This document shows positions 33,550 through 42,785 of a stretch of 64,000 nt of DNA, piece by piece. Position numbers and translations under genes: made by a program. How positions within the stretch are numbered: the stretch's first letter is position 1; each line of letters opens with the position of its first letter. The notes below the pieces were generated by a model, which was given only the letters and a program-made list of their open reading frames with translations, made no database searches and was not told the DNA's origin. This stretch comes from Spirochaetae bacterium HGW-Spirochaetae-3 (GTDB lineage: Bacteria; Spirochaetota; Spirochaetia; Treponematales; UBA12059): NCBI GenBank assembly GCA_002839315.1, contig PGXV01000002.1, positions 1 to 64,000 on the forward strand, written 5' to 3'.

Positions 33550-33583
33550 GGCGCTCTCCTTGAGGGGCTCGGCCGAAGCCGTC

Positions 33584-34756
33584 TCAGCCCAGTTCGTTCT
33601 TGATGAAGCGCCCCGCGACCATTGAGGCCAATACCGAGTAATCCTTGCCGAAGACGACCAGGTCGGCCTCGTAGCCGGGCACGAGCAGTCCGCGCTTACC
33701 GAGGCCTATGATGCGCGCCGGGTTGCTCGCGGCCATCTCGACGGCGGCCTCCACGGGGATACCCCACGAGGCGAGGTTGCGGACGCCGTCCATCATCGTC
33801 AGGCACGATCCCGCTATGACGCCGTCCGACTTCCTGTGGAACACCCCGTCCTCGAGGATCACTTCCTCACGGTTGGCGTATAAGGGGCAACGCGCCTGCT
33901 CCGTCGGCTTCAGCGCGTCGGTGACCAGTACGACCTTGCTCTGCGGCTTGTCACGCAAGAGGAGCCGGATCAGGTCGGGATGCACGTGCTTGCCGTCGGC
34001 TATGATCTCGCACGAGAGCTCTGGGTTGATGAGTATGGCCCCGACGGCGCCGGGATCCCTGTGGTGCAGTCGGCTCATCGCGTTGAAGAAGTGCGTGGAA
34101 TGGAGAATGCCCGCCTGCATGCCCTCCATCATGTTCTCGTAGGTGGCGTCGGTATGGCCGGCCTGGAGCACGATATTGCGCGACAGGCAGTACAGGGCCA
34201 ATTCGCGCATGCCCTTGAGCTCGGGAGCGACGGTCATATTCGTGATATGGCCCCGGCCGGCGGCGTACAGGCGCTCCATCACCTCGATGTCGACGGGGCG
34301 CACGTACTCGGGCTTCTGCACGCCGAGGCGGGCCGGCGATACGAAGGGTCCCTCGAGGTGCACGCCCATGACGCGCGCGCCGGTCTCCTTGCCCATGGCC
34401 CCGACGCAGGCCTCGATGGACCTGACCATATCGTTCAGCTCCATAGGGTATATGGTCGGGCAGAAAGCGGTAACGCCGTAGGATCCCAATCGGTCGGACA
34501 TAGCGACGATCGCGTCCACAGACATGTCTTCGGTGCCGAATCCCGCGAAGCCGTGGATATGCGTATCTATGAAGCCGGGAGCGACGAAGGCTCCGCCGGC
34601 GTCGAAGATGCGAGCGTCGGAGGGGAAACGCTTCTGGGCGAAACGCTTCTCGGAAAAGACGTCTTGTATTTTTCCATCCTCCACGAGTACGGAGCAGGAC
34701 TCCATCTTCGCATAACCGGCGAGTATCGTGGCGTTGTGTATACAAGTCATGGGCAT
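33584..34756 (-). CDS. nagA: N-acetylglucosamine-6-phosphate deacetylase
   Basis: Removes acetate from GlcNAc-6-phosphate to feed NagB. 390 aa, amidohydrolase fold. Metal and catalytic residues are visible: [22 protein letters not shown] (Glu), [11 protein letters not shown] (His), STHFFNAMS (His) and the catalytic Asp in LVTDALKP. Two starts are possible, ATG 34756 with AGGAG 10 nt upstream or ATG 34750 with AAGG 7 nt upstream; the difference is two residues. It lies 60 nt after nagZ and 34 nt before nagB, so flow is from muropeptide or chitin sugars to fructose-6-phosphate. Confidence 0.96.
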   Translation of the reverse strand: MPMTCIHNATILAGYAKMESCSVLVEDGKIQDVFSEKRFAQKRFPSDARIFDAGGAFVAPGFIDTHIHGFAGFGTEDMSVDAIVAMSDRLGSYGVTAFCPTIYPMELNDMVRSIEACVGAMGKETGARVMGVHLEGPFVSPARLGVQKPEYVRPVDIEVMERLYAAGRGHITNMTVAPELKGMRELALYCLSRNIVLQAGHTDATYENMMEGMQAGILHSTHFFNAMSRLHHRDPGAVGAILINPELSCEIIADGKHVHPDLIRLLLRDKPQSKVVLVTDALKPTEQARCPLYANREEVILEDGVFHRKSDGVIAGSCLTMMDGVRNLASWGIPVEAAVEMAASNPARIIGLGKRGLLVPGYEADLVVFGKDYSVLASMVAGRFIKNELG

Positions 34757-34816
34757 ACCTTAGTTTCTCCTAAAGACAATATCTCCACAAGGGGCGAGCC
34801 GGTCAAACGGTCCGGA

Positions 34817-36430
34817 TCAGACGGCCTTGACCGGGCAAGCGCCGGACGCCGGGACCCTGCCGGAGAAGACCCTCGCGACGGCGAGCAGCGAAAGCTCGGT
34901 ATGCTCGTAGGCGCAGACGACCGTACGCTCCCGTCCGCCGAACGCCGCCAAGTCCGCGGCGTCGTAGGGGTCGCGCATGGCGGCGAAGGAGAGCGGGGCG
35001 CCGGACGCGTCGCAGGCCGCCGCGACGGCCGACGCCAAGTCGGCCTGCCGGGGATGCTTGCCGTAGGCGTACGCGCCTACGACGACGGGCCCCGCCCCTA
35101 TTCGGGCCACGGCGCGGGCTACGTCGGCCGGATCGGGATCCACCGGAAGCTCGACGACCTCGAACGACGCCCCGACCGCCAGCGCGGCGGCGGACATGGA
35201 AGGCATCGACTCCCGAGCGTCCTCGACGCCGGTCTGGAGCTCGGGGCGGACATCTATATAGAGGCCCGCGGGCGCGCCGGACGGGCTCCGCCCGCTTACG
35301 AGGCTAATAGAGGCGTCGGAGAGGAGGCCGGCCAGCTCGATCCCCGCCGGCGACCGGAGCGAGGCGAAAGCCCGTTCCTTGTCGGGAGGCGCGGCCTCGG
35401 CGGCTACCGCGGCCTTGGCAGCGAGCACGCGCCTGACGGATTCGTCTATACGCGCCTCCGGGATGACGCCGGTCCGCACGGCGGCGAGCAGGGCGTCGAA
35501 CGCCTCCTCCTGCAGGGACGCGGTATGGCTTACGCATAGTACGTCCGCCCCGGCGAGCACGGCGCGCACGGCGACGTCGTCGTACCGGCCGTGCACGGCC
35601 TTCATCTCCAGGCAGTCGGTCACGACGACGCCCCCGAAGCCGAGCCGCTCGCGCAGCAGCCCGGTAAGCGCCCGCCTGGAGAGCGTCGCCGGGATCGCTT
35701 CCGGCTCTACCGCGGGGAACAGCGCGTGGGCGCTCATGACGGCGGCGACGCCCTCGGCTATCAGCCGCCTGAACGGTACGAGCTCCACCGCGTCCAGTCG
35801 CTCGAGGTCCGCGTCCACGACGGGCAGTCCCAGGTGCGAATCGACGTTCGTATCGCCGTGGCCGGGAAAATGCTTCGCGGTGGCCGCGACGCCGGCCCTC
35901 GCCAGGCCGCGCGCGTACGCCGACGCCAGGTCGGCGACCGCGCCCGGGTCCTCTCCGAAGGAGCGCACCCCGATGACGGGATTATCCCTGTTGACGTTGA
36001 TGTCGACGACGGGCGCCAGGTTCCAGTCGATGCCCATAGCCTTCAGCTCGGAACCCGCGACGAACGCCATGGCCTCGACGCCGTCGAGGCTGGCGCCGCC
36101 GCCGGCCACGGCGGCCGCCATCGCCATCGCGCCGGGCAACGGGGTGAACCCGTCCTTGAGCCGCGTCACGATACCGCCCTCCTGGTCCAGGGCGACGAGG
36201 GGATCGACCCCGCTACGGTCGCGCACGAGGGATCGGACCTCGCCGAGATGGTCGTACAGGGCGTCGGGCGGCGCCCCGTTCCGCGAGAACAGTATGATGT
36301 TGCCGAAGGGCCTACGCCCGACGAGACCGCGCAGGATATCCATGCCGGCTCGACCCGCGGGATATCCGACGAGTAGCATCTGGCCGATTTTCTCTTCCAA
36401 CGACAGTGTCTTCAGGGTTGCCATTGTCAT
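34817..36430 (-). CDS. nagZ: beta-N-acetylhexosaminidase, GH3 (NagZ family)
   Basis: Cleaves terminal beta-N-acetylglucosamine from muropeptides or chito-oligosaccharides. The 537-aa protein has no signal peptide. The GH3 N-domain has the NagZ hallmark AKHFPGHGDTNVDSHLGLP, with the His/Asp acid-base loop, and VVTDCLEMKAV near the nucleophile Asp. A C-terminal GH3-C-like domain of about 170 residues makes it longer than E. coli NagZ and closer to YbbD-type enzymes. ATG 36430 is followed by ATG 36424; a promoter ends 6 nt upstream. First gene of the nag operon, divergent from an RpiR regulator. Confidence 0.93.
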   Translation of the reverse strand: MTMATLKTLSLEEKIGQMLLVGYPAGRAGMDILRGLVGRRPFGNIILFSRNGAPPDALYDHLGEVRSLVRDRSGVDPLVALDQEGGIVTRLKDGFTPLPGAMAMAAAVAGGGASLDGVEAMAFVAGSELKAMGIDWNLAPVVDINVNRDNPVIGVRSFGEDPGAVADLASAYARGLARAGVAATAKHFPGHGDTNVDSHLGLPVVDADLERLDAVELVPFRRLIAEGVAAVMSAHALFPAVEPEAIPATLSRRALTGLLRERLGFGGVVVTDCLEMKAVHGRYDDVAVRAVLAGADVLCVSHTASLQEEAFDALLAAVRTGVIPEARIDESVRRVLAAKAAVAAEAAPPDKERAFASLRSPAGIELAGLLSDASISLVSGRSPSGAPAGLYIDVRPELQTGVEDARESMPSMSAAALAVGASFEVVELPVDPDPADVARAVARIGAGPVVVGAYAYGKHPRQADLASAVAAACDASGAPLSFAAMRDPYDAADLAAFGGRERTVVCAYEHTELSLLAVARVFSGRVPASGACPVKAV

Positions 36431-36436
36431 GGCCGC

Positions 36437-36465
36437 ATTATGATTTATACAGGAGATTATCGCAA
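36437..36465 (-). promoter_or_regulatory. nag operon promoter, leaderless arrangement
   Basis: Minus-strand TTGCGA (36465-36460), 17-nt spacer, CATAAT (36442-36437), then 6 nt to ATG 36430; no ribosome site. Confidence 0.6.
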
Positions 36466-36493
36466 CAATATATTACGGAAATCCCGCCCGCCA

Positions 36494-36522
36494 GGAAATT
36501 ATATTCCACGACTGAAATTCGC
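36494..36522 (+). promoter_or_regulatory. RpiR gene promoter with GGAA-N6-TTCC palindrome
   Basis: TATACT (36517-36522) preceded by TGC acts as an extended -10. The partial palindrome GGAA-N6-TTCC (36494-36507) occupies the -35 region and lies between the divergent nag and rpiR promoters, a plausible RpiR operator. Confidence 0.4.
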
Positions 36523-36576
36523 GTGCTATACTTCGCGCGAGGTCGGCTTACATCCATCAGCAAGGACGGAACCGCG

Positions 36577-37455
36577 ATGACGGGCGGAGTAGCGCTTCTA
36601 CGAGAGATCATCGATTCCTGCACCGACTCCGAGAGGAAGATAGCCGAATACCTCGTAAGCAATCCGAAGACGGCCGTATTCTGCACGATAGCCGAGCTGG
36701 CCCGCCAGGCCGACACGAACCCTCCCGCTATCATACGGCTGTGCAAGCGGGCCAACCTCTCGGGGTATCGAGAGCTGCAGATACTGCTGACGCGAGACCT
36801 GTACTCGGCTCCCGGCTATGAGGCGGAGGCTCCGTCGCCGGCCTTAGAGCTCGATTCGGGCCAATCGGTCGAGGCCATAGCCAAGACGGTCGTATCGAGG
36901 ACGACCGCCGCCATAGAACGCGTACTGTCGCTCATCAACGCCGCCGCCGTGGAGGACGCTACGGCCGCCCTGCTCGGCGCCAGGTCCGTGGCTATCTTCG
37001 GCGTCGGAGCCTCGGCCAACGTGGCGTACGACCTGTACCAGAAGCTCTCCGGGATAGGCATACCGTGCTCGTTCGCGTTCGACGCCGACGTACAGATAAG
37101 CGTAGCCTGCGGCATGACCCCGGACGACGCCGCGATCGCGGTATCGTATTCCGGCAAGTCGACGCATACGGTAGCGATAGCGGAAGAAGCCAAGCGCTCC
37201 GGAGCCAGGCTCATCGGCCTGACCCGCGTCGGCCAGAGCGCGCTATCGAAGCTCGCCGACATCGTCCTCAGCGTACCGGCCACGGAACCCATAGTACGGA
37301 CGAGCTCTTCGCTATCGCGGGCCACCCAGCTCGTCATGGTGGATATACTGTACGCGACCGTCATATGCCGAAGCATAGAGCGGTCGGTCCCCCTCCTCGA
37401 ACGCAGCCTGAAGGCCGTCCACGAGCAGGACGCGAAGCGCGATGCCGAGAATTGA
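36577..37455 (+). CDS. MurR/RpiR-family regulator with SIS domain
   Basis: 292-aa sugar-phosphate-responsive regulator. The N-terminal HTH_6 domain has DSERKIAEYLVSNP, then TIAELARQADTNPPAIIRLC. The SIS domain (about residues 125-260) has VAIFGVGASANVAYDLYQKL and AIAVSYSGKSTHTV, the sugar-phosphate site. Divergent from nagZ-nagA-nagB and upstream of a GNAT gene and a GlcNAc-type kinase gene, it is very likely the local regulator responding to MurNAc-6P, GlcNAc-6P or glucosamine-6P. The ATG at 36577 has AAGGACGG upstream; an earlier reading is promoter DNA. Confidence 0.93.
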   Translation: MTGGVALLREIIDSCTDSERKIAEYLVSNPKTAVFCTIAELARQADTNPPAIIRLCKRANLSGYRELQILLTRDLYSAPGYEAEAPSPALELDSGQSVEAIAKTVVSRTTAAIERVLSLINAAAVEDATAALLGARSVAIFGVGASANVAYDLYQKLSGIGIPCSFAFDADVQISVACGMTPDDAAIAVSYSGKSTHTVAIAEEAKRSGARLIGLTRVGQSALSKLADIVLSVPATEPIVRTSSSLSRATQLVMVDILYATVICRSIERSVPLLERSLKAVHEQDAKRDAEN

Positions 37456-38452
37456 CGCGGCCGACGGGGCCGAGGTCATGGAACCGATGGACGAGGTCGG
37501 GCTACTAGGCCTCTGGAACGAGGCGATGGGCGACGAATTCCCGCTGGACGGACGCCTCCTGTCCCAGCAGCTGGCCCTCGATACCGATCCCAGGCGCTTC
37601 TTCGCGTACCGGGACGATTCCGGCCGCCTCATAGCCGCCGCGCTCGCGAAGATGGCCGCGAGGCCGGGACCGTCGGGCGCGCCGCCGGAGAAAGGCTACC
37701 TAAGCTTCATCGTCGTGGATCGCGCGCTACGGCGTAGGGGACTAGGTTCCCGGCTCCTGGCCGCGGCCGAGGACTGGCTCGCGGGCCTCGGGGCGGAGAG
37801 CGTCTGCCTCGGGCAGGACCACTACCACTTCTTCCCGGGGCTGCCCGTAGGCGGGGCCTTCGAGGCCGCCGGAGCGTTCGCCGCGGCGAGGGGTTTCCGC
37901 GCCGAGGGCGAAGAATGCGACATGATAGCGGATCTACGGGATACGCGCGCAGACGCGGCGCTCGCGACGCCGCCCGCCGGGTACGAGTACCGCTACTATC
38001 GCCGGTCGGACGACGCGGCCCTGGCGAGCTTCGCCGAACGCTGTTTCCCGGGGCGCTGGGCCGAAGAGCTGCGGGAGGCTATAGCCGCGGGCCTGAGACC
38101 CGCCGACCTCGTCCTCGCCGTAGAGGAGGATAGCGGCGCCGTCGTCGGTTTCTCCAGAATATACGACGAGTCGAGTCCGGTGCTCGGCCCCGGGCTGTAT
38201 TGGCGCGGCCTCCTCGGCCCCGATCCCGGCGCCCTGGGCCCGATCGGCGTCGACGCCTCCCGGCGCGGACTGGGCCTCGGCATGGGACTGCTGCGGTTCT
38301 GCGTCGGCGGGCTCAAGGCGCGCGGCGTCAAGAACATGGTAATAGACTGGACCGACCTGCTCGGCTTCTACGGCAAGATGGGTTTTACCGAATGGAAACG
38401 GTACACGACGATGAGCGCGCCGCTAGGGCAGCCGCGGGCCGCCTTCCCTTGA
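37442..38452 (+). CDS. protein with two GNAT acetyltransferase domains
   Basis: 336-aa protein with tandem GNAT folds. The first domain (about 1-165) has the acetyl-CoA loop RALRRRGLGSRLLAAAEDW; the second (about 180-330) has DASRRGLGLGMGLLRFC and ends with LLGFYGKMGFTEWKRY, a typical GNAT C-terminal strand. Both loops look intact. It overlaps the RpiR gene by 14 nt and precedes a GlcNAc-type kinase, so it belongs to the amino-sugar cluster; acetylation of an amino sugar or peptide is conceivable but unproven. Similar double-GNAT genes occur next to nagZ/murR-type loci. Confidence 0.87.
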   Translation: MPRIDAADGAEVMEPMDEVGLLGLWNEAMGDEFPLDGRLLSQQLALDTDPRRFFAYRDDSGRLIAAALAKMAARPGPSGAPPEKGYLSFIVVDRALRRRGLGSRLLAAAEDWLAGLGAESVCLGQDHYHFFPGLPVGGAFEAAGAFAAARGFRAEGEECDMIADLRDTRADAALATPPAGYEYRYYRRSDDAALASFAERCFPGRWAEELREAIAAGLRPADLVLAVEEDSGAVVGFSRIYDESSPVLGPGLYWRGLLGPDPGALGPIGVDASRRGLGLGMGLLRFCVGGLKARGVKNMVIDWTDLLGFYGKMGFTEWKRYTTMSAPLGQPRAAFP

Positions 38453-38477
38453 CGAATTACGCGGGCGCGGCCATATT
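38449..38477 (+). promoter_or_regulatory. promoter of kinase gene
   Basis: TTGACG (38449-38454, overlapping the GNAT stop), 17-nt spacer, CATATT (38472-38477). It gives a leader with GGGGGAG before the ATG at 38533. Confidence 0.5.
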
Positions 38478-38532
38478 CTCGCTATTCTAAGCGGACGCCG
38501 AGCGCGCCGTCGACGCGGGGGAGCTCTCTATA

Positions 38533-39483
38533 ATGAACGAATGGATTTTCGGCATAGACGGAGGCGGTACGAGCTCGCGCATACGGGTCGAGGAACTGAC
38601 GGACGGGCGAAAGCCGCTCTACGAAGCCCGCGGAGGCAGCACGAATCCAAATTGCATTGAGGCGAAGGTCGTCGCCGACGTCCTGCGCGGGCTCGTCGAA
38701 GGCGCCCTCGCGAGCGGGCTGGAGCCGGCCGGCTGCAAGGCCGGGTTCATAGGATCGGCCGGCGTCGACAGGCCCGAGGACCGCGTGACGATGGCCGCCG
38801 CGCTGCGTACCGCTTTCAAGGAAGCCGGTCGCCGGACCGACGGCCCGCTTCCGGCGTTAGCCGCGGGCAACGACGCGGAGCCGGCGCTCGTCGGGGCCGT
38901 CGGCGACGTCGAGGGCTTCCTGCTGATAGCGGGTACGGGCTCCATAGCGCTGGGTCGTACGCGCTCGGGAGAAAGCGTACGGTCGGGCGGCTGGGGACAT
39001 TTCCTCGGAGACGAGGGCTCGGCGTTCTGGATCGCCTTCGAGGCGATCAAGCGGGGCATACGCTCCAGGGAGCTCAGGGACAAGCCGAGCGCCCTGCTGG
39101 AGGCGGCGATAGAACACTTCGGATTGCCGGACGAGCTGGCCTTCTTCCCGTTCACCTACCAGAACTTCAGCAAGTCGGGGATAGCGTCGTTCGCGCCGCG
39201 GGTCGCGGCCCTGGCCGAAGGCGGCGACGAGCTGGCGCTTTCCATCATGGACTCGGCCGCGACGGAACTCGCCGCTCTCGCCGCGTCGGTCTATAAGAGG
39301 CTGGCGCCGCGCGTGACGAACAGGCGCCTGGCGCTTTACGGCGGACTCCTGGAACGCAACCGGCCGCTCAACTCGGCGGTCTCGTCGAGAATAGCGGCCG
39401 CCTTCCCGGAGATAGTCGTAATCGAGCCGGCGGGCGACGCCCAGGCAGGCGCGTGCAGGTTGGCGCGCGAGCTCCTGAACTAA
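38533..39483 (+). CDS. N-acetylglucosamine kinase-like (BadF/BadG/BcrA/BcrD ATPase family)
   Basis: 316-aa sugar kinase-like ATPase. Phosphate-1 motif is FGIDGGGTSSR near residue 6, STNPN follows, phosphate-2 is LIAGTGSIALG near 135, then SGGWGHFLGDEGSAFWI, as in bacterial GlcNAc kinases. The C-terminal LYGGLLERNRPL matches the adenosine motif region. In this setting it probably makes GlcNAc-6-phosphate from the GlcNAc freed by NagZ, feeding NagA. It has its own promoter and ribosome site. Its stop overlaps the convergent cyclase gene by 4 nt. Confidence 0.9.
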   Translation: MNEWIFGIDGGGTSSRIRVEELTDGRKPLYEARGGSTNPNCIEAKVVADVLRGLVEGALASGLEPAGCKAGFIGSAGVDRPEDRVTMAAALRTAFKEAGRRTDGPLPALAAGNDAEPALVGAVGDVEGFLLIAGTGSIALGRTRSGESVRSGGWGHFLGDEGSAFWIAFEAIKRGIRSRELRDKPSALLEAAIEHFGLPDELAFFPFTYQNFSKSGIASFAPRVAALAEGGDELALSIMDSAATELAALAASVYKRLAPRVTNRRLALYGGLLERNRPLNSAVSSRIAAAFPEIVVIEPAGDAQAGACRLARELLN

Positions 39484-42400
39484 GCCTCGGCTCCGAGCGC
39501 CGCTATCTCCGCCGCCATCTCCGGCTCCAGCGTCGTAGCGTCGAGGCCGGCCGCGAGCCTCCGGCATCCCGCGAGGTCCCCGGCGTCCCGTAGCGATAGC
39601 GCCTCCTCGAGGAGAGCCTTGGCGGCCGGATACGGTAACGGTCGCCCCGGGCCGTCCCGATAGACGACATACGAGCTCTGTACCGAGCCTTTGCCCTTTA
39701 CCTGGCGCCGAGGCCGCCTGAGCAGCTGGAATTTCGAACCGAGGCCGAGCGCGGTGACTGCAGAGACGGTCAAACCCATCGGCGCCGTCATCGCCTCGAG
39801 CCTGAACGCGGTATTGACCGTGTCGCCGAAGACATCGAAAATATATTTCTTGATACCGACGACGCCGCCTACTATGGGGCCGGAATCGACGCCTATCTTG
39901 ATGCGCAGGCCGCGGGACTGGCCGGTCGTCCTCGTCTCGGCGAAGCGGAGCATGTCGATGGCGGCCGAGACCATGCGGGCTCCGTGGTCGACGGACGCCG
40001 CGCCGAGGCCCGAGCAGGCCAGGTACCCGTCGCCTATCGTCTTGATGCGCTCGCAATTCCAGCGGTCCATGATATCGTCGAATCCGGTGAACAGGGCGTT
40101 AAGCTCCTCGATGATAGCGTCCGGCGGCATGGAGGCGGACCATTCGGTAAAGCCGACGATGTCGGCGAACAGTACGGTCGCGTCGGGATAGACCCGGGGG
40201 CGAGCCCTTCCGGCGCTCTTCAGCTCGTCGGTTACCGATTGCGGCAGGATATTCCTGAGGAGACCGTCGCTCTTCTCCTTCTCGTCGGCCAATTCGCTCG
40301 TCCGTTCGGAAACGAGGGCGTCAAGCTCGTTCGCTCGCCGCCTGAGGCGTATGACGCGCAGGTACGCGACGAGGAATCCGGCGCCGACGAGCGAGGCCGC
40401 GAGGGCGACGAAGAACGGTAGGGTCTGATAGAAGAACGGTTCCTTCTCGAGGGTCGTCGAGGCGCCCTCTACGTTGACGACGCCGTCGTTATTGGTCGCG
40501 CGCACCCTGAACGTATAGGTACCCGGCGGCAGGTTCGTGTAACCGATCTGGCGATCGGTGCCGGCGGGTATCCAGTCGGCGTCGAATCCCTCGAGCATGT
40601 ACTGGAACCGGACGCGCTGGGGAACGGTATAGCTGAGCGCCGTATAGCCTAAGGTCACGCGCTTGGACCCGGCGGGTACGACGATCCGGCCGTCTCTCGG
40701 CGCGACGACGGTCCCGTCGACCTCGACGCGCTCGATCATGACGGGCGGAGGCAATGTATTGACCGCGGCGGATTGAGGATTAAACGTGGACAGCCCCTTG
40801 AGGGTCGGCAGGTAGACGACTCCCCCGTCGTTGACGTAGGCCCAGGCGTTGGCGGATAGCTGCCCGGCCAGTCCGTCGAGCCTGTCGTAGACGCGCGCGC
40901 CCGCGGCCCTGGCGCCGACCGACGCGGCCTTCGCCAGGGAGTCCGCGTCGACGACGATTACCTTACGGCCCGTCACGATCCAGAGTCGGCCCGCCGCGTC
41001 CTCCAGGACCTCGAATACGCTCTCGCCCGATAGGCCCGCGGCCGCGTCGGCGGACGTAAAGGCGTCATTGTCGTACAGCGACAGCCCTTCCGAGGTACAG
41101 AACCAGAGTCGGCCCGCGGCATCGTCGACGATGCGGAATACCACGTCGCCGGCCAGGCCGTCCGCCTTCGTATATATCTTCGTCACGCGGGGGAGGGACC
41201 CGGGCGCCACGACGGCGACGCCGCCGCCGTCGGTACCCAGCCATATGGAGCCTCGGGAATCTTCCTCGGCGCACAGGATGAACAGGTTCGGCAGACCCGA
41301 GCCTTCCCCGAGCGCGGTCGCCTTGCCGGCGGATACGACGGCCGGGCCGGCGGTCGTGCCTATCCACAGCGCCCCGGACGTCGAGCGGTACGAGAAGCGC
41401 ACGCGGTTATTAGGCAGTCCGTCAGCCTTGGTCAGCGTCTCGACGGAGCCGTCGGCCCTCAGGACGACGAGACCCCGCTCTGAATACGTCGCGAACCAGA
41501 GGCTACCGTCGGGCTCGGCCCGTACCTGGCGAACGCGCACGCCTCGCAGACTCTCGACGAAGCCGTCGAGCGAGGCCCTGCGCTCGTCGTCGACGTAGTA
41601 GGTATCGGCGTCCGACGGGAAAAGGGACACGCCGTCATCGGTCGCTACCCACAGGCTACCTTGCCCGTCCTCGACGGCGGCGTTGACGGCGTCGCTGACG
41701 AGGCCGTCCGCCTTGTCCGTATTGACGAATTTACCCGGGCTGAATTTGACGAGGCCGCCGCGCTCGGTACCTACCCACAGGTTGCCCTCGCGGTCGCGGC
41801 AGAGCGCCGAGACGACGTTGCTCGGCAGGCCGTCGGCCTCGGAATAGCGCTCTAACGAAGACCCGCGGCGCGATACGACTCCGCGGTCGGTCGCTATCCA
41901 CATCGTCCCGGAGGAATCCGCGCTGAACGAGTTGACGCTAGCCCCGCGGAGCTCGTCGAGGCTTATCGTCTCGGTTATCTCGTTGTTCCGGACCAGCACG
42001 ATACGCCCCGAGCTACTACCCAGCCACAGCCCGCCCGAGCCGTCAAGGAACGCGGACGAGAACGAATACGCCTCGAGCCCCTGGCCGGGAAGGAACGTCT
42101 CTACGCCCCTGGAGCCTATCAGCGACAGCCCTGGCAGGTTGGAGCCGACGAGGACGGTGCCATCCGGTAGCGGTAGCACGAAATTAGCTATACCCAGGGT
42201 CCTCGATCCTTCGTTGACGGCGGAAACGACGCCATCCCCGGCTATCTTGGAAACGCCGTCAGCGGTTCCGACCCAGACGGCGCCGCCTGCGTCGAAGGCG
42301 ATGGAACGTACGGAAAGATCGGTCAAGCCTTCCTCGAGGCCGAAGCGGACGAAGGCGCCGTCGCGATACCGGTAGAGCCCGGCGGAATTGGATCCGATCC

Positions 42401-42725
42401 AGAGCGCCCCGTCCGGCCCGACGGCCAATACGCGCGCCGAGCGTCCGACGAAGCCGCCGAGCTCGGGCGTCATCGTCGTGAACGTCTCTCCGTCGAACCG
42501 GACCAGGCCCTCGTACGTTCCCAGCCAGATATAACCGTCGCGGTCCTGGGCCACGTCCAGGACCGTATTGGACGGCAATCCCTCGCGGTCGGACCAGACG
42601 GTCATGATCGTCTGCGAGAGTCCTCCGTCGCCCGGGGAGGCGAACGGCGCCGCCGCCGCAATAAGGAAAGCGACCAAGAACACTACCCGAATGAAGTCTC
42701 CGCTACGATTCGATCCATTAAACAT
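39480..42725 (-). CDS. propeller-sensor class III adenylate cyclase
   Basis: 1081-aa membrane signalling protein. Order: signal/anchor (about 10-30); two-component-regulator beta-propeller repeats (about 40-640) with recurring GLPSN, GxLWIGT and GGLVKF-type blades; a Y_Y_Y domain ending in PPGTYTFRVRATNNDG; one membrane helix (about 770-790); a coiled linker; and a class III cyclase domain (about 845-1015). Metal Asp855 and Asp899, adenine-selecting Lys895 and Asp964, and transition-state Asn971 and Arg975 are all present with the mammalian-type 7 and 4 residue spacing, so it should make cAMP. A short TPR-like tail follows. The ligand sensed in the periplasm is unknown. Confidence 0.93.
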   Translation of the reverse strand: MFNGSNRSGDFIRVVFLVAFLIAAAAPFASPGDGGLSQTIMTVWSDREGLPSNTVLDVAQDRDGYIWLGTYEGLVRFDGETFTTMTPELGGFVGRSARVLAVGPDGALWIGSNSAGLYRYRDGAFVRFGLEEGLTDLSVRSIAFDAGGAVWVGTADGVSKIAGDGVVSAVNEGSRTLGIANFVLPLPDGTVLVGSNLPGLSLIGSRGVETFLPGQGLEAYSFSSAFLDGSGGLWLGSSSGRIVLVRNNEITETISLDELRGASVNSFSADSSGTMWIATDRGVVSRRGSSLERYSEADGLPSNVVSALCRDREGNLWVGTERGGLVKFSPGKFVNTDKADGLVSDAVNAAVEDGQGSLWVATDDGVSLFPSDADTYYVDDERRASLDGFVESLRGVRVRQVRAEPDGSLWFATYSERGLVVLRADGSVETLTKADGLPNNRVRFSYRSTSGALWIGTTAGPAVVSAGKATALGEGSGLPNLFILCAEEDSRGSIWLGTDGGGVAVVAPGSLPRVTKIYTKADGLAGDVVFRIVDDAAGRLWFCTSEGLSLYDNDAFTSADAAAGLSGESVFEVLEDAAGRLWIVTGRKVIVVDADSLAKAASVGARAAGARVYDRLDGLAGQLSANAWAYVNDGGVVYLPTLKGLSTFNPQSAAVNTLPPPVMIERVEVDGTVVAPRDGRIVVPAGSKRVTLGYTALSYTVPQRVRFQYMLEGFDADWIPAGTDRQIGYTNLPPGTYTFRVRATNNDGVVNVEGASTTLEKEPFFYQTLPFFVALAASLVGAGFLVAYLRVIRLRRRANELDALVSERTSELADEKEKSDGLLRNILPQSVTDELKSAGRARPRVYPDATVLFADIVGFTEWSASMPPDAIIEELNALFTGFDDIMDRWNCERIKTIGDGYLACSGLGAASVDHGARMVSAAIDMLRFAETRTTGQSRGLRIKIGVDSGPIVGGVVGIKKYIFDVFGDTVNTAFRLEAMTAPMGLTVSAVTALGLGSKFQLLRRPRRQVKGKGSVQSSYVVYRDGPGRPLPYPAAKALLEEALSLRDAGDLAGCRRLAAGLDATTLEPEMAAEIAALGAEA

Positions 42726-42731
42726 TCGCCG

Positions 42732-42760
42732 ATTGTAGGGGAGCCCTCGGGTTTCGGCAA
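42732..42760 (-). promoter_or_regulatory. cyclase gene promoter, leaderless arrangement
   Basis: Minus-strand TTGCCG (42760-42755), 17-nt spacer, TACAAT (42737-42732), then 6 nt to ATG 42725. Confidence 0.6.
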
Positions 42761-42785
42761 GCTCGAAGGGAGGACCGCTTTTTCA

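Noticed and set aside
33951-35539. Long frames on both strands inside nagA and nagZ
   Set aside because: No recognisable domain, Arg/Gly/Asp-rich; nagA and nagZ have complete active sites.
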